NCBI GenBank assembly: GCA_019550975.1
Contig: SDWH01000013.1
Coordinates: forward strand, 1 to 64,000
Source of the DNA: Bacteroidales bacterium SW299
Lineage (GTDB): Bacteria; Bacteroidota; Bacteroidia; Bacteroidales; Bacteroidaceae
Length of the DNA stretch: 64,000 nucleotides
Direction of reading: 5' to 3'
The notes under the pieces are model-generated. The model worked only from the letters and a program-made list of their open reading frames with translations, did not search any database and was not told the DNA's origin. Made by a program: the position numbers and the translations under genes. Shown piece after piece: positions 8,515 through 17,305 of the stretch; position 1 is the first letter of the stretch, and each line of letters begins with the position of its first letter.

Positions 8515-9552
8515 ATGGAATACATCAAACTTGGAAATTCAGACTTGAACGTATCCCGCATCTGCATGGGATGCATGGGATTCGGCGACTCTACGCAGGG
8601 ACCTTGCACATGGACTATCAACGAGGAACAGTCCCGCGAAATCATCAAGCGTGGATTGGAACTGGGCGTGAACTTCTTCGACACCGCCATTGCTTACCAA
8701 AGCGGCACGAGCGAGCAATACGTGGGACGTGCCCTCCGCTCCCTTGCCAAACGGGAAGATGTGGTGGTAGCCACTAAGTTCCTGCCGCGCACCGCCGACG
8801 AGATTGCCGCCGGAATCAGCGGTCAGCAACACGTGGAGCGTATGCTCAACAAAAGCCTCGAAAACCTCGGCATGGACTACGTGGACTTGTACATCTGCCA
8901 CATGTGGGACTACAACACGCCCATTGAGGAAATCATGGAGGGCATGAACAACGCGGTAAAGGCAGGCAAGGTACGCGCCATCGGCATCTCCAACTGCTTT
9001 GCCTGGCAGCTTGCCAAAGCCAATGCCATTGCCGACCGCAACGGCTGGGCGAAGTTCGTATCCGTGCAGGGGCATTACAACCTGCTGTTCCGCGAGGAAG
9101 AGCGCGAAATGGTCCCCCTCTGCGAAGAAGATAATATCGCCTTGACCCCGTACAGCGCACTGGCAGGCGGTCGCCTCTCCAAACGTCCGGGCGAAACATC
9201 GAAACGTCAGGAAGAGGACGGCGTAGCCAAGATGAAGTATGACGCCACCGCCGAACAGGATGGCGTTATCATCGCCCGTGTTGCCGAACTTGCCGACCGT
9301 TACGGCGTGACGATGACGCAAGTTGCCCTTGCATGGCTCTTACAGAAAGTAGCTTCACCCGTAGTCGGCGCTACGAAGCTGCACCACATTGAAGGAGCCG
9401 TCACCGCCCTCGACCTGAAGCTGACATCGGACGACATGGCTTATCTGGAAGAAATGTACATTCCGCACAGACTGGTGGGTGTCATGGCACTCAACAAGAA
9501 GAAGCCGACGGAGAAGGCTACTTGGTCCACGGGGAATCAGGTAATCAAGTAA
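8515..9552 (+). CDS. Aldo/keto reductase (second, distinct subfamily)
   Basis: 345 residues. The tetrad is seen as Asp and Tyr in FFDTAIAYQSG, Lys in VATKFLP and His in YICHMWDYNTP. GISNCFAWQL and the C-terminal PVVGATKLHHIEGAV region are typical of the Tas/YhdN-type branch, so it is not a recent duplicate of the upstream AKR. Last gene of the cassette; a strong terminator follows 17 bp after the stop. Confidence 0.92.
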   Translation: MEYIKLGNSDLNVSRICMGCMGFGDSTQGPCTWTINEEQSREIIKRGLELGVNFFDTAIAYQSGTSEQYVGRALRSLAKREDVVVATKFLPRTADEIAAGISGQQHVERMLNKSLENLGMDYVDLYICHMWDYNTPIEEIMEGMNNAVKAGKVRAIGISNCFAWQLAKANAIADRNGWAKFVSVQGHYNLLFREEEREMVPLCEEDNIALTPYSALAGGRLSKRPGETSKRQEEDGVAKMKYDATAEQDGVIIARVAELADRYGVTMTQVALAWLLQKVASPVVGATKLHHIEGAVTALDLKLTSDDMAYLEEMYIPHRLVGVMALNKKKPTEKATWSTGNQVIK

Positions 9553-9568
9553 ACATCTCAAATAAAAT

Positions 9569-9606
9569 ATCTCCCTGTGTATTAAGCAACAGGGAGATGT
9601 TTTTTA
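9569..9606 (+). terminator. Intrinsic terminator of the redox cassette
   Basis: ATCTCCCTGT (9569-9578) and ACAGGGAGAT (9589-9598) form a perfect 10-bp stem with a 10-nt loop, followed by G and a run of T (9600-9605). A canonical terminator for the plus-strand operon. Confidence 0.9.
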
Positions 9607-9868
9607 TAATATAAAAGATTTGACAAAGAATGAAATAAACGACTCCTTTTTCTTTTTAAGGGGAAACATCCATGTCACATCGTTAACAGGACATCGAAAC
9701 ATAATTTTTCTCTCTGCTTTCCTATGCGGAAGTGTTTTAAGGACACATTATGATATATTGATTATGCAGTAAGGTATATGGTGCTAAAATGGTACTAAAT
9801 TGCAAACAATGTTCTTATTTATAATTGTAAAGAGCATAATATCAGTTTATTATAAAATTTCTTATACT
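9607..9868. other. Right end of island, no gene seen
   Basis: About 260 bp of AT-rich sequence between the terminator and the right junction. The only open frame (ATG at 9800) runs into the Crp/Fnr remainder and its first 23 codons are island sequence, not part of the regulator. No integrase recognition site or inverted repeat matching the left end could be identified by eye. Confidence 0.5.
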
Positions 9869-9877
9869 GTCGTCCAC
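9869..9877 (+). repeat. Right junction direct repeat of the inserted island
   Basis: GTCGTCCAC, partner of GTCGCCCAC at 1821-1829. From here the Crp/Fnr-like reading frame resumes (Val-Val-His-Lys-Glu-Glu). Confidence 0.55.
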
Positions 9878-10336
9878 AAGGAAGAGATCGACAGCAACGT
9901 CTATATCATAACCAAAGGCATCTGGAGAGCCTATCACTTCAAGTATGGAGAAGAAGCCACTGCATGGTTTGCCACACCGGGAGAATTGGTATTTTCCGCA
10001 TGGGGATACATATCCGACAAACCATCCCGCCTGTCGTTTGAATCCATGACAGAAAGCGAAGCGATCTGCCTTTCCAAAGAAGAGCTGCACAAGCATTTCT
10101 ACTCATCGATAACGATGGCCAATCTGGGACGCAAAATGCTGGAAAACTTCATCCTGCTTTACGAAAACTGGCTCATGGATTTGTGGAAACAGAATGCTTT
10201 CGAACGCTACATGACTCTTTTAAACGAATATCCGGAAGTCATTCAGCAAATTCCAATGAAATACATAGCTTCTTATCTAGGCATCACAGTGCAATCATTA
10301 AGCCGCATCAGAGCCTCGCTGAACGAAATGAAATAA
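9869..10336 (+). pseudogene. Crp/Fnr-like regulator, 3' fragment (split gene)
   Basis: Encodes the rest of the split regulator: VVHKEEIDSNVYIITKG (beta-roll of the cyclic-nucleotide-like fold), an effector-domain remainder, the dimerisation helix, and a C-terminal HTH around IPMKYIASYLGITVQSLSRIR. An ATG at 9800 inside the island could in principle express a chimeric 178-residue protein that keeps the HTH and most of the sensor, so residual activity is not excluded. The N-terminal half is at 1713-1824 behind the MATE gene. Confidence 0.85.
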
Positions 10337-10340
10337 AGGA

Positions 10341-10481
10341 TGTGTCAAAACAAAAGTTGGCTATCAAAAAGCAATGACTAAGGGAACGAAGTGAAACATC
10401 TCGCATGTACCAGCTTATGCTTCCGAAATTCTTCGCTTTGTCACCAATGACAAAATGAAAGTTGGTTCATGTTTCGACACA
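10341..10481. repeat. 141-bp segment bounded by imperfect 12-bp inverted repeats
   Basis: TGTGTCAAAACA (10341-10352) and TGTTTCGACACA (10470-10481) are inverted copies, 11 of 12 matching. The interior has no gene. It follows the Crp/Fnr stop at 10336. It may be a small non-autonomous repeat or a long weak hairpin; no flanking target duplication was found. Confidence 0.35.
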
Positions 10482-10501
10482 CTTTCCAACAGACAGCCAG
10501 A

Positions 10502-10537
10502 GTTGCCTTTCCTGCCCCTTCGGACAAGAAAGGCAAC
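10502..10537. repeat. Hairpin between convergent genes
   Basis: GTTGCCTTTC (10502-10511) and GAAAGGCAAC (10528-10537) form a perfect 10-bp stem with a 16-nt loop. There is no clear T run on either strand. It lies between the Crp/Fnr 3' end (+) and the efflux operon 3' end (-), so it may help end transcription or protect the mRNA 3' end. Confidence 0.45.
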
Positions 10538-10611
10538 CTGCTCTTCAACTTCCAAACAGAATCAAAATAAAAATCCAACAGGCTCTTCTTCCCAAGGCTT
10601 CATTCCACTCC

Positions 10612-11979
10612 TTATTCTACACCACCGCCCAAGGCATGATACAAATTGATCATCCCCTGTATCTTATCAAATGCGTCATTTGCTTCTGTCAGTTCTGCCT
10701 GCAACAGGGCCTGCTGAGCCGTCAACACTTCCAAATAGCCGGATGCGCTGCTATACTCCATCAGTTTCCGCGTGTCATTCACGGCCGACCGCAATGCTGC
10801 CACCTGCTCGCCGACAATCTTCAGCCGTGAGTCTGCGATCTGCCATTGCATAAGCGCGTCGTTCACTTCATTCCCGGCTTTCAGCAAGCTCTGGCGGAAA
10901 GAAAGCAGCGCTTCTTCCTGCCGCGCTTTGGCAACACGCAAAGCGGCAATATTTTGGCCCCGGTTAAAGAGAGGCTGAACCAACGAACCTACTGCACCCA
11001 GCAACCAGCTGCCCGGATTAATGATTGCCGCCCCATTATTGTTGGTCCATCCTGCCGAACCGCTCAATGTGATGCCCGGATAGAAAGCAGACCGGGCACC
11101 GTTCGTGCTATAAAATGCCTGAGCCAAAGCAGCTTCAGCCTGACGCACATCGGGACGGCGCCTCAGCAACTGCAAAGGCACGCCCACCGACAGTCTGTCA
11201 GGAAAACACTGGCCCTTGAGTGTGGTACGCTCAATACGGCCGGGAGTCCTTCCCAACAAAGCAGACAGGGTATTTTCCTGTGCCCGTATCTGTTTCTGCA
11301 ACGTCAGCACAGAAGCCTCCACCGCCAGTTTGTTTGCCTTTGCCTGTGCTACGGCAGCCTCTGTCGCCTCTCCTACCCGTTTCTTCGCCTCATAGGTGCG
11401 GAACACCTCCGCCCACGACCCGGCCGTACGGCGGCTGATATCCAACTGGCGGTCGAGTGTCAGCAGATTATAATAACTGTTGGCAATGGTAGCGATAAGC
11501 TGCGTCTGCACCGCCTGACGGTATGCATCGCTTTGCTCCAAGGCAGCTTTTGCCCCACGCTTGGCATTTGTCAGTTTCCCAAAAAGGTCGACTTCCCAAC
11601 CGGCAGAAGCGGCAATAGTATATGTTTTGTCTGTTTTTGTGTGGTCGTAGCTGTTCAGCTGTCCTTGCGGATTCAGCGACAGGGAAGGCAGATAAGCAAG
11701 CCGCGACGAAAACAATGCAGCTTCCGCCTCCTTCACTCGCAAGCGGGCGATGCCCAGATCGGCGTTATTCTCCAGTCCCTCACGGATGAGCGACTGCAAC
11801 CGGAGGTCAGAAAACAATTCCGTCCAAGGCAGGGAAGCGATAGAAACTGTATCCTCCGCCTGCACATCCTCGCCGTAAAGTCCGTCAGTCTGTATGTCAG
11901 GACGCGAATAAGGTTTATAGATATGGCAGCCCGCCAGCAGGATGACGGCACTGCACAAGATAAAGATCCGTTTCATCAT
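10612..11979 (-). CDS. RND efflux outer-membrane factor (OprM/TolC type lipoprotein)
   Basis: 455 residues with a lipoprotein signal (MMKRIFILCSAVILLAGC, lipobox LAGC), then WTELFSDLRLQSLIREGLENNADLGIA, the N-terminal hallmark of the NodT/OprM channel family, and two long alpha-helical repeats (the second includes LLRRRPDVRQAEAAL). It forms the trimeric outer-membrane tunnel for the pump encoded upstream. Its start overlaps the stop of the RND gene by 4 bp. Last gene of a three-gene operon (adaptor, pump, channel). Confidence 0.93.
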   Translation of the reverse strand: MMKRIFILCSAVILLAGCHIYKPYSRPDIQTDGLYGEDVQAEDTVSIASLPWTELFSDLRLQSLIREGLENNADLGIARLRVKEAEAALFSSRLAYLPSLSLNPQGQLNSYDHTKTDKTYTIAASAGWEVDLFGKLTNAKRGAKAALEQSDAYRQAVQTQLIATIANSYYNLLTLDRQLDISRRTAGSWAEVFRTYEAKKRVGEATEAAVAQAKANKLAVEASVLTLQKQIRAQENTLSALLGRTPGRIERTTLKGQCFPDRLSVGVPLQLLRRRPDVRQAEAALAQAFYSTNGARSAFYPGITLSGSAGWTNNNGAAIINPGSWLLGAVGSLVQPLFNRGQNIAALRVAKARQEEALLSFRQSLLKAGNEVNDALMQWQIADSRLKIVGEQVAALRSAVNDTRKLMEYSSASGYLEVLTAQQALLQAELTEANDAFDKIQGMINLYHALGGGVE

Positions 11980-14900
11980 TCTTTCTCTTTTTTCTTTTCT
12001 TCAATGGCTTCTATCTCACTCTGTATTTCCCAATCGGGATTCGGCAGAAACTCTACCGGCTTCACCCGCTCCTGTATATACTGGAACAGGATGAAGAACA
12101 CGGGCACAAAGAACAGGATGGCAAGAATGCCGAATATCATGCCACCTACAACGCCCGAGCCCAACGACGAGTTACCGTTGGCTCCCGCACCGCTGGCGAA
12201 CATCAGCGGCAGCAAGCCGAATATCATCGCCAGCACGGTCATCAGGATGGGACGGAAACGGACACGAGCCGCAGCCAGTGCTGCCTGTACAAGCGACATG
12301 CCTGCCCGACGGCGGTCTGCCGCATACTCCGTAAGCAGAATAGCGGTCTTTGCCAGCAGTCCGATCAGCATGATAAGCCCTGTCTGCATGTAAATGTTGT
12401 TCTCCAGTCCCATCAGTTTGGCGAAGACAAAACTGCCCATCAGTCCGAACGGCACAGCCAAGATAACGGCAAACGGCACAAAGAAACTTTCATACAGTCC
12501 GCACAGAATAAGGTAGACAAACACCGTACATATCAGAAAGATGACGGCAGTATTGTTTGTGGTCTGGCTCTCCTCGCGGCTGATGCCCGCAAACTCATAT
12601 CCGTAACCGCGAGGCAACACTTCGGCTGCCGTTTCACGGATGGCATTGATCGCATCCCCCGAGCTGTATCCCTGCGCCGCCTCACCATTGATACCCATCG
12701 CACTGTACAAGTTGAATCGCGCCAGCGATTCAGGACCGTACACCTTGGTCAGCGTGACAAACTGGCTGAGAGGAGCCATCTCCCCATTGTTCACCCGAGT
12801 GAATATCCTGTCAAGCGATTCCGGCGTGACACGGTATTCGGGCGACGACTGGATCATCACGCGGTAAAGTTTGTTGAAGCGGTTGAAATTCGACACATAC
12901 TGGCCGCTGTAATACCCTGCCAGCGTAGAGAGCACAGCATCAGCCGTCGTGCCCGCTCTTTGGCACTTGACTGCATCCACCTCAACCAGATATTGCGGAA
13001 AATTCACGTTAAACGTAATATAGGCAGATCCGATTTCCGGCCGTTCCGACAATGCAGCAATAAAGTCCTGCCCCACCGAATAAAGCTCATTCACGCTGCC
13101 GCCCGCACGGTCTTGCAGGTAAATCTCAAAACCGTTGGCCACACCGTAGCCGTCAATCAGCGGAGGAGCCATGGCAAAGATGTTCGCATCAGGGATGTCG
13201 GCTGCAAACGCATTAATCTTTGCAAGCACCGCATCAATCGCCTGTTCTTTGTCCTTGCGTTCGCTCCAGTCGGTCAGCATGGCGATAACCATGCCGCTCG
13301 ACGGTCCGGCACCTCCAATCAGTCCGTATCCGGCCGTTTCCGAAGCAATCTTGATTTCGGGAATGCTATCCAGCTTCCGTTCGATCTTTTCCATAATTTC
13401 TGAAGTGCGGGCAATGGAACTGCCCGGAGGCGTAGTGACGTTCACCATCACACTGCCCATGTCCTCATCGGGCAGCAGTCCGGTCTTGGTGGTGTTCATC
13501 ATCCAGGCCAGAGCAGCCACAGCGCAGGCCAATATGCCCACAGCCATCCAGCGCCGGCGGATAAAGAACAGCACGCCTCCCATATAATGGTTGGATACCA
13601 CACCGAATGCCGCATTGAATGCCGTGCGGAACCTTGCGGCAAAATTCTTCTTCATCTGCCCTTCTTCATCCAGGTACGGACGGAGCATCAGCGCACAGAG
13701 AGCGGGCGAAAGCGTCAGGGCATTGATGGCAGAGATACCTACAGCAGCAGCCATGGTCAGACCGAACTGCATGTAGAATGTGCCGCTGGTGCCTCCCATC
13801 ATCGACACGGGAATAAACACCGCCATGAAAACCAGCGTGGTGGTAATGATGGCAGAGGTGATGCCGCCCATCGCGTCAAACGTAGCCATATAAGACGACT
13901 TGTATCCCACATCGAACTTGGCCTGCACCGCCTCGACCACGATAATCGCATCGTCAACCACAATACCGATGGCAAGCACCAAAGCGAACAGCGTCAGCAG
14001 GTTGATGCTGAAGCCCGCAACCGACATGAAAGCGAACGTACCGATCAGCGACACCAGAATCGAAATGGCGGGAATCACCATCGACTTCACATCCTGCAAG
14101 AACACGTAGGTGATGATGACCACCAAGAGGAATGCCTCGAACAGTGTCTTCACAACCTGATGCATGGAAGCGTCGAGGAAGTTTTTCGTAGAGTACAGTT
14201 CGGCAAACTCTACCCCTTTGGGCAGATTTTCCGACATCTCCTCCACCTGCGCGTCAATCTGCGTAATGACTTCCGTAGCGTTCGATCCTGCCGTCTGATA
14301 AACCATGAACAAGGCACCGGGCTTTCCGTTGGTCATGCTCCTGTAGTTGTATGCCTCATCACCCAACTGAATGCGTGCCACATCCTTCAGACGAAGCACT
14401 TCGCCTGTGGGAAGCGACTTGATGACAATACTGCCGAACTCTTCCGGCGTGACAAGACGGCCCTTGTATTTCATCGTGTACTGGAATACACCTTCGTAGT
14501 TCTCGCCGAACGAACCTGTAGCCGATTCGATGTTCTGCGCATTCAGCGCCGAAGTCACATCACCGGGCACCACGCCGTACTGGGCCATCACATCAGGCTT
14601 CAGCCAGATGCGCATACCGTAGTTTGACCCAAGCAGGGTGACTTCGCCCACCCCAGTGATACGTTTCAGCGAAGGGATGACATTGATCTGCAGGTAGTTG
14701 TTCAGGAACTGCGTATCGTAGCTTCCGTCCGGGCTCCACAGTGTGATAGCCTTCAGCATGGATTTCTGCTGCTTGTTGGTAACAACGCCGATACGCGTCA
14801 CATCGCTCGGCAACTGTCCCTGCGCCTTGCTGACGCGGTTCTGCACGTTCACAGCCGCCATATCGGGATCAGTGCCCTGCTTAAAATAGACCGTAATGTA

Positions 14901-15167
14901 AACATCGCCTGCATTCGAAGCGGTAGAGTAGATATAGGTCATGTTCTCCACGCCGTTGATGGCTTCCTCCAGCGGCACAATGACGGACTTCAGCACCGTT
15001 TCGGCGTTGGCTCCAGGATAGCTGGTGGTCACCTCCACCGTAGGCGGAGCGATGTTGGGAAACTGTTCGACCGGCAGCGTCACCAGTGCGATGCAGCCCA
15101 ACAGCACAATCGCTACCGAAATAACGATGGAAAGAACCGGGCGTTCGATAAATGTTTTCAGTTTCAT
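11976..15167 (-). CDS. RND multidrug efflux permease (HAE-1/AcrB type)
   Basis: 1063 residues, starting MKLKTFIERPVLSIVISV with 12 predicted membrane spans and two large periplasmic loops. TM4 carries the proton-relay aspartates (GIVVDDAIIVVEAV), and the C-terminal half has LAKTAILLTEYA and RFRPILMT. It exports amphiphilic drugs or bile-type compounds using proton motive force, in complex with the adaptor (gene 12 bp upstream) and channel (4-bp overlap). Length and order are standard; the substrate is unknown. Confidence 0.95.
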   Translation of the reverse strand: MKLKTFIERPVLSIVISVAIVLLGCIALVTLPVEQFPNIAPPTVEVTTSYPGANAETVLKSVIVPLEEAINGVENMTYIYSTASNAGDVYITVYFKQGTDPDMAAVNVQNRVSKAQGQLPSDVTRIGVVTNKQQKSMLKAITLWSPDGSYDTQFLNNYLQINVIPSLKRITGVGEVTLLGSNYGMRIWLKPDVMAQYGVVPGDVTSALNAQNIESATGSFGENYEGVFQYTMKYKGRLVTPEEFGSIVIKSLPTGEVLRLKDVARIQLGDEAYNYRSMTNGKPGALFMVYQTAGSNATEVITQIDAQVEEMSENLPKGVEFAELYSTKNFLDASMHQVVKTLFEAFLLVVIITYVFLQDVKSMVIPAISILVSLIGTFAFMSVAGFSINLLTLFALVLAIGIVVDDAIIVVEAVQAKFDVGYKSSYMATFDAMGGITSAIITTTLVFMAVFIPVSMMGGTSGTFYMQFGLTMAAAVGISAINALTLSPALCALMLRPYLDEEGQMKKNFAARFRTAFNAAFGVVSNHYMGGVLFFIRRRWMAVGILACAVAALAWMMNTTKTGLLPDEDMGSVMVNVTTPPGSSIARTSEIMEKIERKLDSIPEIKIASETAGYGLIGGAGPSSGMVIAMLTDWSERKDKEQAIDAVLAKINAFAADIPDANIFAMAPPLIDGYGVANGFEIYLQDRAGGSVNELYSVGQDFIAALSERPEIGSAYITFNVNFPQYLVEVDAVKCQRAGTTADAVLSTLAGYYSGQYVSNFNRFNKLYRVMIQSSPEYRVTPESLDRIFTRVNNGEMAPLSQFVTLTKVYGPESLARFNLYSAMGINGEAAQGYSSGDAINAIRETAAEVLPRGYGYEFAGISREESQTTNNTAVIFLICTVFVYLILCGLYESFFVPFAVILAVPFGLMGSFVFAKLMGLENNIYMQTGLIMLIGLLAKTAILLTEYAADRRRAGMSLVQAALAAARVRFRPILMTVLAMIFGLLPLMFASGAGANGNSSLGSGVVGGMIFGILAILFFVPVFFILFQYIQERVKPVEFLPNPDWEIQSEIEAIEEKKKEKE

Positions 15168-15179
15168 ACGCTTTCTCTT

Positions 15180-16280
15180 TTATTGTCGTTTGACTGTTAT
15201 GTCCATACCGTCCTGCAACAGACCCACGCCTTCTGCCACAATGGTTTCGCCGGCATCCAGCCCGCTACGGACGATATACAGCTTCTCATCGTTGAGCGGA
15301 GTAACCTCTACCGGAGCAGACTTTGCCTTGCCGTGCACGACACGATAGACAAACACCTTGTCCTGTATTTCATAAGTTGCCGCCTGCGGTATGGTAAGTG
15401 CGCTGTCCACAGTTTCCGTGATCAGCACATTGCCTGCCCCTCCGCTATGCAACAGTCCCGCAGGATTCGGGAAAGCTGCACGGAACGAAGCCGCTCCAGT
15501 CTGCATATCCAGCACACCGCTGATACTTTCCACACGTCCGTACCGGTCATAGAGGCTCCCGTCATTCAGCCGCAAGCCCACAGGAGGCATCTGCTTCAGC
15601 GTTTCTTCCACCGATCCGTAGCACCGGACCAGCGAAAGCAGCCGATTCTCCGGCATCGAAAAATAGACATACATGACCGAATTGTCTGACACAGTGGTAA
15701 GCGGCTGCGCAGAAGAAGAGCTTACCAGCGCTCCCACACGATAGGGAATCGTGCCCACCACTCCATCCGCCGGACTAGTGACGACGGTATATGAAAGATT
15801 GTTCCGCGCATTCACCTCCTGCGCTTCGGCCTGCGCCTGCTGCGCCTTTGCCGTGAGGAGCGCATTTTCAGCCGTGCTCAGTTCAAATTGAGAAATGACA
15901 CGCTGGTCAAAAAGCTCCTTCTTCCCGTCATAAGTGAGCTGCGCCGTAGACACGCTGGCTGCGGCAGCCCTCACATTGGCCATTGCGGTCTGAAGCGCAG
16001 CCTGATACGGTATCTGGTCTATCACGAAAAGTGTCTGTCCGCGCCGCACCCGCTCGCCTTCCGTAACAGCAACCTTCACGATCTTGCCGGACACTTGCGG
16101 ATAAATCTCTATATCCTGCCGTCCGCGGATAGAAGCAGGATAGTCATCGGTTGTTTCAACAGGCGAAACGCCAACCGTAAAGACCGGGTAGGCCTGCGGC
16201 TTACCTTCGGTAGTTCCATTCTTGCAGGATGCCAGGCATATACTGCACAGCACAGCCCACACACAAATTTGCTTTTTCAT
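15180..16280 (-). CDS. RND periplasmic adaptor (membrane-fusion) lipoprotein
   Basis: 366 residues with a lipoprotein signal (VLCSICLASC). The lipoyl half-motifs (IYPQVSGKIVKVAVTEGERVRRGQTLF and TVVTSPADGVVGTIPYRVGALV) flank a helical hairpin rich in Ala/Gln, followed by beta-barrel and membrane-proximal domains. It bridges the inner-membrane pump and the outer-membrane channel. First gene of the operon, divergent from an AraC regulator at 16433 with a 152-bp shared intergenic region. Confidence 0.93.
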   Translation of the reverse strand: MKKQICVWAVLCSICLASCKNGTTEGKPQAYPVFTVGVSPVETTDDYPASIRGRQDIEIYPQVSGKIVKVAVTEGERVRRGQTLFVIDQIPYQAALQTAMANVRAAAASVSTAQLTYDGKKELFDQRVISQFELSTAENALLTAKAQQAQAEAQEVNARNNLSYTVVTSPADGVVGTIPYRVGALVSSSSAQPLTTVSDNSVMYVYFSMPENRLLSLVRCYGSVEETLKQMPPVGLRLNDGSLYDRYGRVESISGVLDMQTGAASFRAAFPNPAGLLHSGGAGNVLITETVDSALTIPQAATYEIQDKVFVYRVVHGKAKSAPVEVTPLNDEKLYIVRSGLDAGETIVAEGVGLLQDGMDITVKRQ

Positions 16281-16309
16281 ATTTCTGTATAAAATCTGTT
16301 TTGCAGGCG

Positions 16310-16317
16310 CAAAGGTA
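16310..16317 (-). promoter_or_regulatory. -7 box of the RND efflux operon
   Basis: On the minus strand TACCTTTG (16317 to 16310), 30 bp before the adaptor start codon, matches TAnnTTTG. The expected TTTG -33 box is not at 19-21 bp, as is common for promoters needing an activator such as the divergent AraC protein. Confidence 0.5.
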
Positions 16318-16404
16318 GGACGTTTTAAAGCCTGGGCTTATGAACAAATACGTACAAAAAGGATACTTTTGAAAACAGAAAAACAGAAAAAGACGATAAA
16401 TTTC

Positions 16405-16412
16405 TATTTTTG
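16405..16412 (+). promoter_or_regulatory. -7 box of the divergent AraC gene
   Basis: TATTTTTG matches TAnnTTTG, 21 bp before the ATG at 16433. A second box TACTTTTG lies at 16364-16371. The region between the divergent starts would hold the operators of the AraC regulator. Confidence 0.5.
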
Positions 16413-16432
16413 CAGTAAAAACAGAAACAGGT

Positions 16433-17245
16433 ATGCCTGAGAAAAAGAAAACGTTTGTATACAGCACTTCCGACTGGAAAGATGTGAAAGGAAAGAGTAT
16501 CCGCACAGACGGGTGCATCCTGATCTTCTGTGAAGAAGGGATGGCCACGGTTTCAGCAGAGTTCAAGCCCCGCACCGTCAGGAAAAGGGATGTCATACTG
16601 ATTTTCCCCGATACCATGTTTGTCGTAAACGATGTGTCGGAACTGTTTTCCGTAAAGCAGATTGAGATTTCGTCCGAAATGTTTGACGAAGCTACATTTA
16701 CCCTTTCGTCGCAGTTCTTCGACCTCCTCTATGACAACTCGATCTTTCACTCCACGCCCGAACAATGGAATCTGGTGGAAACATGGGAGAAACAGTTTCT
16801 ATGGATTACGCAGTGCAGCGCGGAGAAGTCAGCGTATATGATGCTGCGCAATCACATGCAGAACTTTTTCATCGGACTGGAAAGCATTGTCGTTTCCGAA
16901 AGCCGGTCACAGATACAGCCGATAAGCTCTACACGCCGGCTCTTCAACCGTTTTTGCAGCCTGCTGGTGGAGCACTGCCATTCGCGCCACGACGTGAAAT
17001 TCTATGCCGAAAAGCTCTGCATCACGCCTTACTACCTGTCAAAGATAACCGCCAGAACCATCGGCGTTACTCCCAAAGAACTGATTGAAAGGCAGATTAT
17101 TCTGGAGATGAAACGGCTGCTCACCACCACCGACATCTCGGTGAAGGAACTTGCCGTGCTTTTCCATTTTGATACGGTGTCTTATATGGCACGCTTCTTC
17201 CGGAGGCACACGGGCTTCACACCCAATGAATACCGCAAGCTCTGA
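16433..17245 (+). CDS. AraC family transcriptional regulator of the efflux operon
   Basis: 270 residues. The N-terminal cupin-like sensor carries the pattern GCILIFCEEGMATVSAEFKP, and the two C-terminal HTH motifs are around KFYAEKLCITPYYLSKITAR and VKELAVLFHFDTVSYMARFFRR, ending TPNEYRKL. It is divergent from the RND operon, so it most likely controls that pump, perhaps in response to a transported compound; this is inference from gene arrangement. Confidence 0.88.
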   Translation: MPEKKKTFVYSTSDWKDVKGKSIRTDGCILIFCEEGMATVSAEFKPRTVRKRDVILIFPDTMFVVNDVSELFSVKQIEISSEMFDEATFTLSSQFFDLLYDNSIFHSTPEQWNLVETWEKQFLWITQCSAEKSAYMMLRNHMQNFFIGLESIVVSESRSQIQPISSTRRLFNRFCSLLVEHCHSRHDVKFYAEKLCITPYYLSKITARTIGVTPKELIERQIILEMKRLLTTTDISVKELAVLFHFDTVSYMARFFRRHTGFTPNEYRKL

Positions 17246-17305
17246 CACGGACAACAAAGACGCATGTCTGCAACATGCCGGCCTTTTCTTCGGAAAAAGA
17301 AGTTT

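Larger units (their letters stand above)
1825..9868. mobile_element. 8.04-kb inserted island splitting a Crp/Fnr-like gene
   Basis: The island is bounded by the two halves of one regulator gene and a short GTCG repeat. Contents in order: 3' remnant of a mobilisation-type protein, frameshifted membrane protein, AbiF-type RNA and HEPN protein, AraC regulator, and a five-gene redox/export cassette ending in a strong terminator. No integrase, transposase, complete relaxase or origin of transfer was recognised, so this looks like a truncated or defective derivative of an integrative mobilisable element. Boundaries are inferred from the reading frame of the host gene. An alternative is insertion of a larger element followed by internal deletion. 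Confidence 0.75.

Noticed and set aside
9800-10336. Intact 178-residue Crp/Fnr gene
   Set aside because: The first 23 codons are island sequence unlike the family, and the true N-terminus is found in frame at 1713-1824.
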